From positions 2,294,001 to 2,358,000 of the forward strand of contig NC_013739.1 in assembly GCF_000025265.1 (NCBI RefSeq): a stretch of DNA of 64,000 bases, written 5' to 3'. Each line of letters starts with the position of its first letter. The stretch's first letter is position 1. The stretch is from Conexibacter woesei DSM 14684 (GTDB lineage: Bacteria; Actinomycetota; Thermoleophilia; Solirubrobacterales; Solirubrobacteraceae). The notes below the pieces were generated by a model that did no database searches, was not told where the DNA came from, and worked only from the letters and a program-made list of their open reading frames with translations. Made by a program: the position numbers and the translations under genes. This document shows positions 25,115-34,792 of the stretch, piece by piece.

Positions 25115-26794
25115 TCAGCCGAACGCGTGCGGGTAGTCGCGCCGCGCCGCCGCCTCGCTGACGTAGCCCTCGCGGACGTCGGCGAGCACGGCGCTCGCGT
25201 CGCGCTCCCGCGGCTCGCCGCAGCCGGCGCCGCCGCCGGTCAGCAGCGAGAGGACCGTGCCGGCCGGGACCGGCAGCCCGGTCACCTTCGTGACCGGCTC
25301 GACGCGCCCGTCCGGGAACGCCACGGTCGCGCCGTTGGGCCGCGCGTCGTGGCCACCGGCGAGCCCCTGCGGCGCGTTCTTCGTACGGTCGAGCGTCGAG
25401 ATCAGCTCGGCGTCCTGCAGCAGCCGGAAGCCGATGTCGAGCCCGAGCCCGCCGCGCCGGCGCCCCGCGCCGGCCGAGTCGGTCGCCAGCTCCAGTCGCT
25501 CCTGCACGACCGGGAAGCGCACCTCGCGCACCTCCGCGGGCGTGAAGCGTGTGGCCGCCTCGGCGAAGTGCAGCAGACCCGAGGAGCCGTCGGAGCCGAC
25601 GCTCGCGCCCTGCCCGATCGGATACGGCGACGCGTCGCTCCAGAACTCGCCGCTGCGCTGATCGACGCCCCAGAAGCCGACACCGCAGATGTCGCCGCCG
25701 CTGCCGGCCGGGACCAGTTCCGGGACCGCGTCGGCGAGCGCTCGCAGCACCGCGTCGCACGCCTGGATCGCCGGCCAGCCGTAGAGGAAGCAGGGGGCGG
25801 GCGGCCGCGCGTGGAACATCGAGCCGGGGCGTGCGACGACCTCGATCGGGCGGAAATGGCCCTCGGTCGGCGCCTCGCCGTTGCCCGCCAGCATCGTCAG
25901 CGCGACGCGCGCGGCGGAGACGGTCGAGGCGATCGGGCAGTTGACCGGGCCGGTTTGCACGCCCGGGCAGTCGCTGAAGTCGAACCGCACCGACGACCCC
26001 TCGACCTCCAGCGTCACGTGGAACGGGATCGGCACGCCGGAGATGCCGTCGTCGTCGAGCTCTCCGCGCCCGACGTAGCGGCCGTCGGGGATCCGCTCGA
26101 CGTAGCGGCGCACGACCGCCTCGCCGTGGTCGTACATCCGCTCGACGCAGGCGCGGAAGCGGTCGAGGCCGTAACGGGCGACGAGCCGCGCGGTCGCCGC
26201 GGCGCCGACCTGGACGGCGGAGATCTGCGCGTTCAGGTCGCCGAGGACGAAGCCCGGCATGCGCGAGTTGGCCTGCGCGATCCGCACGACGTCGTCCTGC
26301 ATGACGCCGCGCCGCATCACGTGGATGCCCGGGAAGATCGTGCCCTCCTGATGGACGTCGGTCGTGTCGGTGCAGTACGGCGCCTTCGCGCCGATGTCCA
26401 TCCAGTGGGCCTTCACCGCCGCGTAGCCGACGAGCGTCCCGTCCGGCATGAAGATCGGCATCACGACGGCGGCGTCCTGCGGGTGCGAGCCGGTCTCGTA
26501 CGGGTCGTTGATCAGGATCGCGTCGCCGGGCTCGAGCGCGTCCGGGCCGCCGACCCGTCGCACAGCCGCCTCGACGCAGAAGCTCATCGTGCCCATGAAC
26601 AGGGGGATGCTCGGCGCCTGCGCGAGCATCCGGCAGCGGTCGTCGTAGATCGCCGCCGCGAAGTCGAGCACGTCGTAGATGATCGGCGTCATCGCGGTGC
26701 GGATCAGCGTGCGCTTGATCTGGTCGGCGGCCGATCCGAGGCCGTGGCGGACGATCTCGGTCGTGACGGGGTCGGCCTGCTCAACGAGCTGCAT
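25115..26794 (-). CDS. Hydantoinase B/oxoprolinase family subunit (HyuB-1)
   Basis: A 559-residue HyuB protein: VTTEIVRHGLGSAADQIKRTLIRTA at the start, GDAILINDPYETGSHPQDAAVVMPIF, the VKAHWMDIGAKAPYCTDTTDVHQEGTIF block and a C-terminal GGGAGCGEPRERD sequence. HyuB works with HyuA in ATP-dependent opening of cyclic amides such as hydantoins or 5-oxoproline, and in related carboxylases. It is preceded by AGGAGG and overlaps hyuA-1 by 14 bp. The DNA matches the neighbours in composition. The substrate is not identifiable from sequence. Confidence 0.92.
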   Translation of the reverse strand: MQLVEQADPVTTEIVRHGLGSAADQIKRTLIRTAMTPIIYDVLDFAAAIYDDRCRMLAQAPSIPLFMGTMSFCVEAAVRRVGGPDALEPGDAILINDPYETGSHPQDAAVVMPIFMPDGTLVGYAAVKAHWMDIGAKAPYCTDTTDVHQEGTIFPGIHVMRRGVMQDDVVRIAQANSRMPGFVLGDLNAQISAVQVGAAATARLVARYGLDRFRACVERMYDHGEAVVRRYVERIPDGRYVGRGELDDDGISGVPIPFHVTLEVEGSSVRFDFSDCPGVQTGPVNCPIASTVSAARVALTMLAGNGEAPTEGHFRPIEVVARPGSMFHARPPAPCFLYGWPAIQACDAVLRALADAVPELVPAGSGGDICGVGFWGVDQRSGEFWSDASPYPIGQGASVGSDGSSGLLHFAEAATRFTPAEVREVRFPVVQERLELATDSAGAGRRRGGLGLDIGFRLLQDAELISTLDRTKNAPQGLAGGHDARPNGATVAFPDGRVEPVTKVTGLPVPAGTVLSLLTGGGAGCGEPRERDASAVLADVREGYVSEAAARRDYPHAFG

Positions 26795-28847
26795 GGGGGA
26801 GTCCTCCTGTGACGATCAGGGAGCCGCCGTCGTCGACGCGCAGCCGGAAGCCGTCGTCGAGGTAGATCGTCGTGATCTCCTCGGAGACGATCGCCGGGCC
26901 GGCGACCTCCGCGCCGGCCGGCAGGTTCTCGCGGCGGTGGAGCGCGAACGGCACACGCGCGCCGCGCCGGAACGAGTACGCCTCGGCGGTGCCGTCCGCG
27001 GTCGCGTCGCCGCCCTCCGGGGCGCGCAGCGCGTCGTCGCTGTCGGCGAGCGCCAGCCGCATGCTCGCGCGCACGGTGACGACCTCGACGCGCGCCGCCA
27101 TCGTGTGCCCGAAGGTCCGCTCGTACTCTCGCCCGAAGCGGTCGGCGAGCGCGTCGAGAGCGATCCCGAGCCCGGTGCCAGCGGCGGCGGCCGGCAGCTC
27201 GATCGTGAGCGTGTGCTCCTGGCCCACGTAGCGCATGTCGAGGCGCACCTCGCGGACGCCCTCGGCACCGCCCGCGACGAGCCCGTCGAACAGCTCGACG
27301 GCGATCTCGCCGACGCGCGCGAGGCCGTCGGCGTCCAGCGGCGTCACGCGCGTGCGCGCGGCGCTGCGGACGAGGTCGGACCCGAGCAGGCCCCACGCCG
27401 AGAAGTTGCCGGCCAGCGGCGGCACGACGACCGTGCCGACGTCCAGCTCGTCGGCCAGCAGCGTCCCGAACAGCGGCCCGGCGCCGCCGAACGCCATGAT
27501 CGCCGCCTCGCGCGGATCCTCGCCGCGCTCGACCGTGATCTCGCGGATCGCGTCGGCCATGTGCGCGGCCGTGATCGCGAGCATGCCGCGGGCGACCTCC
27601 TCGACCGACTGCCCGAGCTGCGCGGAGATCGGCTCGAGCGCCGACTCCGCCGCCGCGACGTCGAGCCGCAGGCCGCCGGCGAGCACGCCCGCGCCGAGCA
27701 TCCCGAGCAGCGCCATCGCGTCGGTCACCGTCGGCTCGGTGCCGCCGCGGCCGTAGCAGGCGGGGCCGGGCGCCGAGCCCGCGCTGCGCGGTCCGACGCG
27801 CAGCAGCCCGCCCGCGTCGACGTGCGCGATCGAGCCGCCGCCGGCGCCGATCGAGCGGACGTCGACCCACGGCGCCTGGATCGGCATCCCGTCGATCTCG
27901 CCCGCGAAGCGCAGCGGCAGCTCGCCGCCGTCGATCAGGCTGGTGTCGAAGCTCGTGCCGCCGACGTCCGCCGTGATCACCGACCGCAGGCCGAGCGTCC
28001 GGCCGAGCGCCGCCGCCGCCTGGACTCCGGCGACAGGCCCCGACATGATCGTCTCGAACGGCCGCGCGCGGACCTCGCCGAACGTCAGCGCCCCGCCGCC
28101 GGAGCAGGTCATCAGCGCGTCCCCGCCGAACCCCGCCGCGCGCAGCCCGTCGTCGAGCCGGCTGACGTAGCCGCCCAGCACGCCCTGGACGAACGCGTCG
28201 ACCGCGGTCGTCGAGGTGCGCTCGTACTCGCGGTACTCGCCGGAGACCTGGTGCGAGAGCGCGATCGGGCCGTCGAACCCGGCCGCGCGCAGCAGCTCGG
28301 CGGCGCGCAGCTCGTTGACCGGGTTCGCGTACCCGTTGATGAAGCAGATCGCCACCGCGCTCACGCGCTCGGCGCGGAAGACGTCCAACGCGGCGCGCAC
28401 GTCGTCATCGACGAGCGGCAGCTGGACCGTCGCGTCGGCGAGCACCCGCTCGCGCACGCCGATCCGCAGGCGGCGCGGCACGAGCGGCGCCGGCACTGGC
28501 CACAGCAGGTCGTAGGGGTCGGCGCGGTCGCCGCGGCGGATCTCCAGCACGTCGCGGAAGCCGTCCGTCGTGATCAGGCCGACGACGGCGCCCGTACGGG
28601 TCAGCAGCGCGTTGAGCCCGACGGTCGTGCCGTGCACGAACGCCCGCGCGCCGTGCAGCGCGTCCGGTGGCAGGCCGCGCGCGACCGCCTCCAGCACGCC
28701 GTCCTCGGGCGCGGCCGGGGAGGTCGGCACCTTCACCACGCGCGGCCCGCTGCGCGGGTCGTGGAGGATCAGGTCGGTGAACGTCCCTCCGACGTCGACG
28801 CCGACGCGCGTCGGGCGGTCGTCCGGGGCCTCGGGTCCTGCATGCAC
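26781..28847 (-). CDS. Hydantoinase A/oxoprolinase family subunit (HyuA-1)
   Basis: The GTG at 28847, with GAGGAG before it, gives 688 residues. The protein has the ASKHA phosphate loop VGVDVGGTFTD (15-25), HGTTVGLNALLTRTGA, ICFINGYANP, SGPVAGVQAA, ITADVGGTSFDTSLIDGG, SIGAGGGSIAHVD and PGPACYGRGGTEPTVTDA, all standard for HyuA. It is the ATP-binding partner of HyuB-1. It is first in a leftward operon hyuA-hyuB-short HyuA-like and diverges from a second hyuAB pair, sharing a 206-bp promoter region that holds a TGCACGAA-type operator. Confidence 0.93.
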   Translation of the reverse strand: MHAGPEAPDDRPTRVGVDVGGTFTDLILHDPRSGPRVVKVPTSPAAPEDGVLEAVARGLPPDALHGARAFVHGTTVGLNALLTRTGAVVGLITTDGFRDVLEIRRGDRADPYDLLWPVPAPLVPRRLRIGVRERVLADATVQLPLVDDDVRAALDVFRAERVSAVAICFINGYANPVNELRAAELLRAAGFDGPIALSHQVSGEYREYERTSTTAVDAFVQGVLGGYVSRLDDGLRAAGFGGDALMTCSGGGALTFGEVRARPFETIMSGPVAGVQAAAALGRTLGLRSVITADVGGTSFDTSLIDGGELPLRFAGEIDGMPIQAPWVDVRSIGAGGGSIAHVDAGGLLRVGPRSAGSAPGPACYGRGGTEPTVTDAMALLGMLGAGVLAGGLRLDVAAAESALEPISAQLGQSVEEVARGMLAITAAHMADAIREITVERGEDPREAAIMAFGGAGPLFGTLLADELDVGTVVVPPLAGNFSAWGLLGSDLVRSAARTRVTPLDADGLARVGEIAVELFDGLVAGGAEGVREVRLDMRYVGQEHTLTIELPAAAAGTGLGIALDALADRFGREYERTFGHTMAARVEVVTVRASMRLALADSDDALRAPEGGDATADGTAEAYSFRRGARVPFALHRRENLPAGAEVAGPAIVSEEITTIYLDDGFRLRVDDGGSLIVTGGLPHAAR

Positions 28848-28919
28848 GTGCTGCTCCTCTCCTCGCTTCGTGCCCTGCCGTAGAGGGCGACGCCACGCTA
28901 CGGCCGCGCAGGCGGAGGC

Positions 28920-28940
28920 GGTTCGGCACGGTGCACGAAG
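28920..28940. promoter_or_regulatory. PucR-type operator in the divergent hyu promoter region
   Basis: GGTTCG-GCA-CGG-TGCACGAA matches the perfect palindrome at 22208 except for one missing base in the left arm and changes in the spacer. Bases 28921-28940 agree with 39431-39450 at 17 of 20 positions. It lies between the two hyuA starts and may serve both directions. Confidence 0.62.
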
Positions 28941-29053
28941 CGGCACGGTCGTTTCGTCAGCTGCACCCAACTGGGCGGGCCGGCCCGCGCATAGCCTCGC
29001 CGCTCGCCGGCCGTGCGCCGGCAGCGGACGAGGTTCGGTCGATGGGAGCAGCT

Positions 29054-31126
29054 ATGAGAGAGATGGGATCGGGCGCGGCGCGCGTCGCGATCGACGTCGG
29101 CGGGACGTTCGTCGACTTCGTCGCGGTCGACGAGGCCGGGAACGTCACGGTCGACAAGCAGCCGGCCACGCCGGCGCGGCTCGTCGAGGAGATCGTCACC
29201 GGCCTGGAGCGCCTGCCGATCAGGCTCGACGGGCTCGGCGGCCTCTTCCACGGCACGACGGTCGCGATCAACGCGGTCGTACAGCGGCGCGGCGCGCGCG
29301 TCGGGCTGCTGACGACGAGCGGCTTCCGCGACGTGCTGGAGATCGGCCGCGGGTCGCGGCCGAACATCTACGATCCGCTCTATCGGCCGCCGGCTCCGCT
29401 CGTGCCGCGCCACCTGCGCCGCGAGGTCCCCGAGCGCCTCGCGCACGACGGCAGCGTCGTCGTCCCGCTCGACCTCGACGCGGTCGACCGCGAGGCCGAC
29501 GCGCTCGTCGCCGCAGGCGCCGAGTCGATCGCGGTCTGCTTCCTCAACTCGTACGTCGACGCGACGCACGAGCGCCGCGCGGTCGAGCGGATCCGCGAAC
29601 GCCACCCGCAGATCCGCGTGCAGGCGTCGGTCGAGGCGACGAACGAGTGGCACGAGTTCGAGCGCACCTCGACGGCCGTGCTGAACGCCTATGTGCAGCC
29701 GTTGATGGACCGCTACATCTCGTCGCTCGCCGAGACGCTTCGGCAGCGGGGGCTGCGGCGCCCGCTCGCGGTGATGCAGTCCAACGGCGGCGTGATGTCC
29801 GGCGAGCGCGCCGCGCTGCAGCCGATCCGCACGCTCGAGTCGGGTCCGGCCGGCGGCGTGATCGGGGCGCGCGCGCTCGCCCGCGAGCTGGGCCTGCCGA
29901 ACGTCATCTGCGCCGACGTCGGCGGGACGACGTACGACGTGGCGCTGATCGAGGACGGCGAGATCATCGAGCGCACCGAGGTGGAGGTCGAGGGGCGCCC
30001 GGTCGTCGGCTCGGCGATCGACATCGTCTCGATCGGCGCCGGCGGCGGCTCGATCGCGTCGCTCGACGCGCTCGGCGGCGTCACCGTCGGCCCACGCAGC
30101 GCCGGCGCCGATCCCGGCCCGGCCTGCTTCGGCCTCGGCGGGACCGAGCCGACGGTGACCGACTGCCAGGTCGTACTCGGGCGGATCGATCCCCGGCGCT
30201 TCCTCGGAGCGCGCATGCAGCTCGACCTCGAAGCGGCGCGGACGGCGATCTCCGCGCACGTCGCCGAGCCGACCGGCGTCGGCGTCGAGACCGCCGCGAG
30301 CGGCGTGCTGGCGCTCGCCGAGACGAACATGACGTACGCGATCCGCGCCGTCACCGTCGAGCGCGGCCTCGACCCGCGCGACTTCGCGATGGTCTCCTAC
30401 GGCGGCGGCGGCGGGATGTTCGCCGCCGCGATCGCGCAGGAGCTGGAGGTCCCCGTCGTCGTCGTCCCGCGCGCGGCCGCGAACTTCTCCGCCTGGGGCA
30501 TCCTCACCTCCGACTACCGCGAGGACGTCGCGCGCACGAAGACCCGCCTGCTGGACGAGCAGGCCGCCGCGGCGTTCGCCGCCGACGCGCGCGAGCTGCG
30601 CGCCGAGGCGACGCGGACGCTCGCCGGCTACGGCTTCGAGGCGACGGCGGTCGACGTGACGCTGCGCGCGGACGCGCGCTACGCCGGCCAGGACCACACG
30701 ATCACCGTCGCGGTCGAACCCGGCTGGCTCGACCGGCCGCGGGAGCTGGTCGCCGGCGTGCGCGAGCGCTTCGTCGCCGCGCACAAACAGCTCTACGGCC
30801 ACGGCGCCGACGACGCGCCGCTGGAGCTGGTCACCTGCCGCTGTCGTGCCAACGGGCTCGTCACGCCGGTCCGCAGCGTGTCGGCGGCGCCGGGCGACGG
30901 CGCCGACGCGGTCCCGGCGGAGCATCGCGACGTCTGCTTCGGCGCAGGCGACGGCTTCGTCTCCACGCCCGTCTACGAGCGCGACCAGCTGTCCGGCGGC
31001 GCCGAGATCAGCGGTCCGGCCGTGGTCGAGGAGTGGACGACCACGACGCTCATCCCCCCGGGCTGGACGGCGGCGGCCGACCGGCTCGGCAACCTCGTCC
31101 TGCGCCATCAGGAGGCAGCGGCATGA
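29054..31126 (+). CDS. Hydantoinase A/oxoprolinase family subunit (HyuA-2)
   Basis: A 690-residue HyuA with intact motifs: VAIDVGGTFVDF (11-22), FHGTTVAINAVVQRRGA, SGPAGGVIGARALA, CADVGGTTYDVALIEDG, SIGAGGGSIASLD, GPACFGLGGTEPTVTDC and the C-terminal AGQDHTITV domain. An ATG at 29042 is also in frame; 29054 is preferred because GGGAG lies just before it. It overlaps hyuB-2 by 4 bp. It differs from HyuA-1 throughout, so the two are not a recent duplicate and probably handle different substrates or successive rings. Confidence 0.92.
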   Translation: MREMGSGAARVAIDVGGTFVDFVAVDEAGNVTVDKQPATPARLVEEIVTGLERLPIRLDGLGGLFHGTTVAINAVVQRRGARVGLLTTSGFRDVLEIGRGSRPNIYDPLYRPPAPLVPRHLRREVPERLAHDGSVVVPLDLDAVDREADALVAAGAESIAVCFLNSYVDATHERRAVERIRERHPQIRVQASVEATNEWHEFERTSTAVLNAYVQPLMDRYISSLAETLRQRGLRRPLAVMQSNGGVMSGERAALQPIRTLESGPAGGVIGARALARELGLPNVICADVGGTTYDVALIEDGEIIERTEVEVEGRPVVGSAIDIVSIGAGGGSIASLDALGGVTVGPRSAGADPGPACFGLGGTEPTVTDCQVVLGRIDPRRFLGARMQLDLEAARTAISAHVAEPTGVGVETAASGVLALAETNMTYAIRAVTVERGLDPRDFAMVSYGGGGGMFAAAIAQELEVPVVVVPRAAANFSAWGILTSDYREDVARTKTRLLDEQAAAAFAADARELRAEATRTLAGYGFEATAVDVTLRADARYAGQDHTITVAVEPGWLDRPRELVAGVRERFVAAHKQLYGHGADDAPLELVTCRCRANGLVTPVRSVSAAPGDGADAVPAEHRDVCFGAGDGFVSTPVYERDQLSGGAEISGPAVVEEWTTTTLIPPGWTAAADRLGNLVLRHQEAAA

Positions 31127-32883
31127 CAACCCAGCCCGCGACGACGACGTTCGACGTCTTCACCGTCGAGATCATCCGCAACGCGTTCGCCTCGATCGCG
31201 CTCGAGATGAACCGGACGCTGCGGCGGACGGCGCACAACCCGCTGCTCTACGAGGTGCAGGACTTCGGCGTCGGGATCGTCTCCGCCGACGCCGAGCTGT
31301 GGGGCGACGCGCCGGGCCAGAGCCTGTTCGTCGGCGCGCTCTCGGAGACGGTCGCCACGGCGCTGGAGCGGCACGGCGCCGACGGCTTCGCGGACGGCGA
31401 CGTGCTGATCTGCAACGACCCGTTCTCGACCGGGACGCACATCTCCGACACGTCGGTCTACGTCCCGATCGTGTGGGAGGGCGAGCTGGTCGCGTTCGCG
31501 ATGACGACGGCGCACTGGGCTGACATCGGCGGGAAGAGCCCCGGCGGCTGGTGCCCGGACTCGACCGACACCTACCAGGAAGGGCTCTGCTTCGTCCACC
31601 AGCACCTGGTGCGCGCGGGCACGCCGACCGAGCTGATCGACGTGATCCGCCACAACGTGCGCGTGCCGGCGGTCGTGCTCGGCGACCTCGACGCGCAGAT
31701 CGCCGCGTGCCGCCTCGGCGCGGCGCGGACGCTCGCGCTGTGCGAGCGGCACGGGTCGGGCGGCGTGCGCGACGCGATGCGCGCGGTGATCGCCCGCACC
31801 GAGGCGGCGATCCGCGAGCAGATCCGCGCGCTGCCGGACGGCACCTACCGCGCCGAGGTCGCGATGGACCACGACGGCGTCGTCAAGGACGTCCACCCGT
31901 GCGTCCGCTTGCAGGCGACGATCGCGGGCGACGAGCTGCGGGTCTCCTTCGAGGGCTCGGACGCGGCGACGCGCGGCCCGGTCAACGTCCCGGCGATCGG
32001 CACGCGCGCCGCCGTGCGCGTCGTCGCGAAGGCGCTGCTGGCGCCGCGCGACAACACCAACGAGGGCCACTTTCGCGCGCTCGCGTTCGACCTCCCTGGC
32101 GGCCTCGTCGTCAGCGCGGAGCGGCCGTCGCCGACCGATTCCTACGGCTACGTCGTGACGGCGATCGAGGAGCTGGCGTTCCGCGCGCTCGCGCAGGTGC
32201 TGCCGGAGCGCGCGCCCGCGGGCGGCTTCCCGCTCGTCGGCGTGCTGCTGGCGCGCGTCGACCCGCGCGACGGCGCGCCGTTCGTGCTGATCGACGGGAT
32301 GGGCGGCGGCAACGGCGCCGGCGCCGCGAGCGACGGGCCGTCGATCATGCTGTTCGCCAACGGCGACGTGACGAACACGCCGGTGGAGGTGTGCGAGTCG
32401 CGCTACCCGGTGCGCGTGCGGCGCTTCGCGGTCGACCCGGCGAGCGCCGGCGCCGGGCGCTTCCGCGGCGGGGCGGGCCTGGTGCGCGAGTACGAGCTGC
32501 TGGAGGACGGGATCTTCCTCCAGACGGTCACCGAGAACAGCGTCGACCCGCTCGGCAAGGGCCTGTTCGGCGGCGGGACCGGCGCGACCGGCGGGATCGT
32601 CGTGAACCCCGGCCGGCCGGCGGAGGACGTGCTGCACGAGCGCGTGACCTACTACGGGCCGCTCGGAGCCGGCGACGTCGTCACGGCGCAGACGGGCGGC
32701 GGCGGCGGGTGGGGGCCGCCGCACGAGCGCGACCCCGAGACCGTCGCGGCCGACGTGCGCGACGACCGCGTCAGCGCGGACGAGGCCGCCGCGACGTACC
32801 GCGTCGCGGTCGTCCCGGGTGAGCGCGGCGAGCAGGAGGTCGACGAGCGCGCGACCGCGCGCCTGCGCGGAGCGGCCGGATGA
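31123..32883 (+). CDS. Hydantoinase B/oxoprolinase family subunit (HyuB-2)
   Basis: A 586-residue HyuB: FDVFTVEIIRNAFASIALEMNRTLRRTAHNP, GDVLICNDPFSTGTHISDTSVYVPI, AHWADIGGKSPGGWCPDSTDTYQEGL, FEGSDAATRGPVNVPAIGTRAAVR, FRGGAGLVREYELL and a C-terminal GGGGGWGPPHERDP. Partner of HyuA-2 in an ATP-dependent amidohydrolase or carboxylase. AGGAGG precedes the ATG; the start overlaps the hyuA-2 stop and its own stop overlaps the creatininase start (both ATGA), giving a tightly coupled four-gene operon. Confidence 0.92.
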   Translation: MTTQPATTTFDVFTVEIIRNAFASIALEMNRTLRRTAHNPLLYEVQDFGVGIVSADAELWGDAPGQSLFVGALSETVATALERHGADGFADGDVLICNDPFSTGTHISDTSVYVPIVWEGELVAFAMTTAHWADIGGKSPGGWCPDSTDTYQEGLCFVHQHLVRAGTPTELIDVIRHNVRVPAVVLGDLDAQIAACRLGAARTLALCERHGSGGVRDAMRAVIARTEAAIREQIRALPDGTYRAEVAMDHDGVVKDVHPCVRLQATIAGDELRVSFEGSDAATRGPVNVPAIGTRAAVRVVAKALLAPRDNTNEGHFRALAFDLPGGLVVSAERPSPTDSYGYVVTAIEELAFRALAQVLPERAPAGGFPLVGVLLARVDPRDGAPFVLIDGMGGGNGAGAASDGPSIMLFANGDVTNTPVEVCESRYPVRVRRFAVDPASAGAGRFRGGAGLVREYELLEDGIFLQTVTENSVDPLGKGLFGGGTGATGGIVVNPGRPAEDVLHERVTYYGPLGAGDVVTAQTGGGGGWGPPHERDPETVAADVRDDRVSADEAAATYRVAVVPGERGEQEVDERATARLRGAAG

Positions 32884-33650
32884 GCCTCGTCGAGCTGGAG
32901 CGCATCACGTGGCAGCAGGCCGAGGCGATCGGCGCCGACGCGGTCGGCTTCGTCGCGATCGGCGCCACCGAGCAGCACGGCCCGCACCTCCCGATGGGCA
33001 CCGACACCGAGATCGCGCGTGCGCTGACGCGCGCGGTCGGCGCGCGCGTCGCGGTGCCGCTCGCCGCGACGCCGGTGATCTCGTGCGGCCTCTCCGATCA
33101 CCACCTCGGCTTCCCCGGGACGATCAGCCTCAGCGAGGAGACGGTCGCCGGGGTGCTCGACGCGCACCTCGCCGGCCTGGCGCGGATGGGCGTCCGCCGG
33201 GTCGCGCTCGTCAGCGGCCACGGCGGCAACTTCGCCTTCCTCGGCAGGTACGCGCAGCGTTGCGGCGAGCGCCACCCGGACCTCGCGGTGGTCGCCTTCG
33301 ACGACCTGTGGGCGTTCCTGGAGGCGATGACGGCGGCCGGCCGCGCGCACGGACTCGACCCCGTCGCGTGCGACTCGCACGCCGGGCAGTTGGAGACGAG
33401 CGTCGCGCTCGCGATCTACGGCGAGCAGGGGGTGCGGCCGTTCGACGACGTCGAGGGCTACACCGCGTCGGAGCCCGACTGGGCCGAGCGGATGTTCCGC
33501 GAGGGCCTGCGCGGGTTTGCCGCGAGCGGCGTGCTCGGCCGCCCGGCGGGCGCGACCGCGGCGGCCGGGAGGGCGATGATCGAGCTGCTTGCCGAGACCG
33601 TCGCCGACTGGCTCGTCGCGCAGCTCGGGGTCGAGCGCGCCGCGCGATGA
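32880..33650 (+). CDS. Creatininase-family amidohydrolase
   Basis: A 256-residue protein of the creatinine amidohydrolase family. Metal-binding motifs are visible: GATEQHGPHLPMGTDTEIA (E31, H33, D42), CGLSDHHLGFPGTISL, SGHGGNFAFLGRYA and DSHAGQLETS. Family members open cyclic amides such as creatinine or process small formamides and lactams in a divalent-metal site. Coupling to the hyuAB-2 pair and a DUF917 gene by 4-bp overlaps suggests a second amide-hydrolysing step in one pathway. Creatinine itself is not implied. Confidence 0.9.
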   Translation: MSLVELERITWQQAEAIGADAVGFVAIGATEQHGPHLPMGTDTEIARALTRAVGARVAVPLAATPVISCGLSDHHLGFPGTISLSEETVAGVLDAHLAGLARMGVRRVALVSGHGGNFAFLGRYAQRCGERHPDLAVVAFDDLWAFLEAMTAAGRAHGLDPVACDSHAGQLETSVALAIYGEQGVRPFDDVEGYTASEPDWAERMFREGLRGFAASGVLGRPAGATAAAGRAMIELLAETVADWLVAQLGVERAAR

Positions 33651-34792
33651 GGCGGCTCGACGAGCGCGCGTTGCACGACGTCGCCCGCGGCGCGGCGGTG
33701 CTGGGGATCGGCGGCGGAGGCGATCCCCGTGGCGCGACGCTCGCGGCGGTGCGGGCGCTGCGCGCGTTCGGCCCGCCTGCGCTCGCCGGCTGCGACGCGC
33801 TCGCCGACGACGACCTCGTCGTCTGCCCGCTGCTCGTCGGCGCCGTGCGCCCGGACGCCGCTCCGCTCCCGCTCGGCGTGGAGCTGGTCGCTGCGTTCGA
33901 CGCGCTGCGCCGCGTGCTCGACCGGCCCGTCGCGGCGCTGCTGCCGCTCAAGGTCGGCGGTGTCGGCGGCGCCGCCGCGGCGCTGGCGCTGGCGGCCCGG
34001 ACCGGCCTGCCGGTGCTCGACGCCGACGCGACCGGCCGGGCGTTCCCGCAGAACGACCCGACGACGTTCGCGCTGCACGGCGTCGCCGCCACGCCCGCGG
34101 CGGTCGCGGACGGGCGCGGGAACGCGGTCGTCGTGACCGCGGCCGACCTCGACTGGACCGAGCGGCTGCTGGGAGGCGCCGTCTCGCAGCTCGGCGGGAT
34201 CGCGCCGTTCTGCGGCTACCCCGTCACGGGAGCGCAGGTGCGCGCCGCCGGCATCGCGGGGACGATCTCGCTGGCGGAGCGGATCGGCCGCACCGTCCGC
34301 GAGGCGGTCGCGGCGGGTGCCGACCCGATCCCGGGCGTGCTGGCGGCGACCGGCGGCTTCGCGCTGCTGCGCGGCACGGTCGCCGGCGTCGACCGCCGCC
34401 GCTCCGAGCGCGGCTGGCTGGTCGGCGAGACGGTCGTGGACGGCGCCGGCGCCGACGCCGGGCGGCGCGCGACCGTCGCGTTCCAGAACGAGAGCCTCGT
34501 CGTCCGCCGTGCCGACGGCGCACTGCTCGCGGCCGTCCCCGACCTGATCGCGCTGATCGACGCCGACAGCGGACAGGCGATCGCCGCCGACCGCGTGCGC
34601 CGCGGGCAGCGCGTCGTCGTGCTCGGGATCCCGTGCGACGCGCGCTGGCGGACGCCGGCCGGGCTGGCGCTGGCCGGGCCGCGCCGCTTCGGCTACGACG
34701 CCGAGCACGTGCCGGTCGAGCGGATCGCCGGGGCCGCTGCCGGGATCCGTCAGCCCGACCGGATCGAGCGGGCGGGAAGGTCGAGCCCGTAG
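33647..34792 (+). CDS. DUF917 family protein 1
   Basis: A 381-residue DUF917 (COG3535) protein: ALHDVARGAAVLGIGGGGDPRGAT near the start, LLPLKVGGVGGAAAALALAARTGLPVLDADATGRAFPQNDPTTFALHG in the middle and VVTAADLDWTERLLGG. Genes of this family are often found beside HyuA-type proteins; the function is unknown, though a metal-dependent or N-terminal nucleophile-like role has been suggested by gene context only. Last gene of the rightward operon hyuA-hyuB-creatininase-DUF917. Its 3' end overlaps the convergent second DUF917 gene by 43 bp. Confidence 0.87.
   Translation: MRRLDERALHDVARGAAVLGIGGGGDPRGATLAAVRALRAFGPPALAGCDALADDDLVVCPLLVGAVRPDAAPLPLGVELVAAFDALRRVLDRPVAALLPLKVGGVGGAAAALALAARTGLPVLDADATGRAFPQNDPTTFALHGVAATPAAVADGRGNAVVVTAADLDWTERLLGGAVSQLGGIAPFCGYPVTGAQVRAAGIAGTISLAERIGRTVREAVAAGADPIPGVLAATGGFALLRGTVAGVDRRRSERGWLVGETVVDGAGADAGRRATVAFQNESLVVRRADGALLAAVPDLIALIDADSGQAIAADRVRRGQRVVVLGIPCDARWRTPAGLALAGPRRFGYDAEHVPVERIAGAAAGIRQPDRIERAGRSSP

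Noticed and set aside
28570-32883. Very long open frames on the other frames and strands, for example across 6197-9211 and 28570-32883.
   Set aside because: They are by-products of very high GC: their translations are strings of Arg, Ala, Gly and Pro with no domain features, and they cover genes with clear family motifs.
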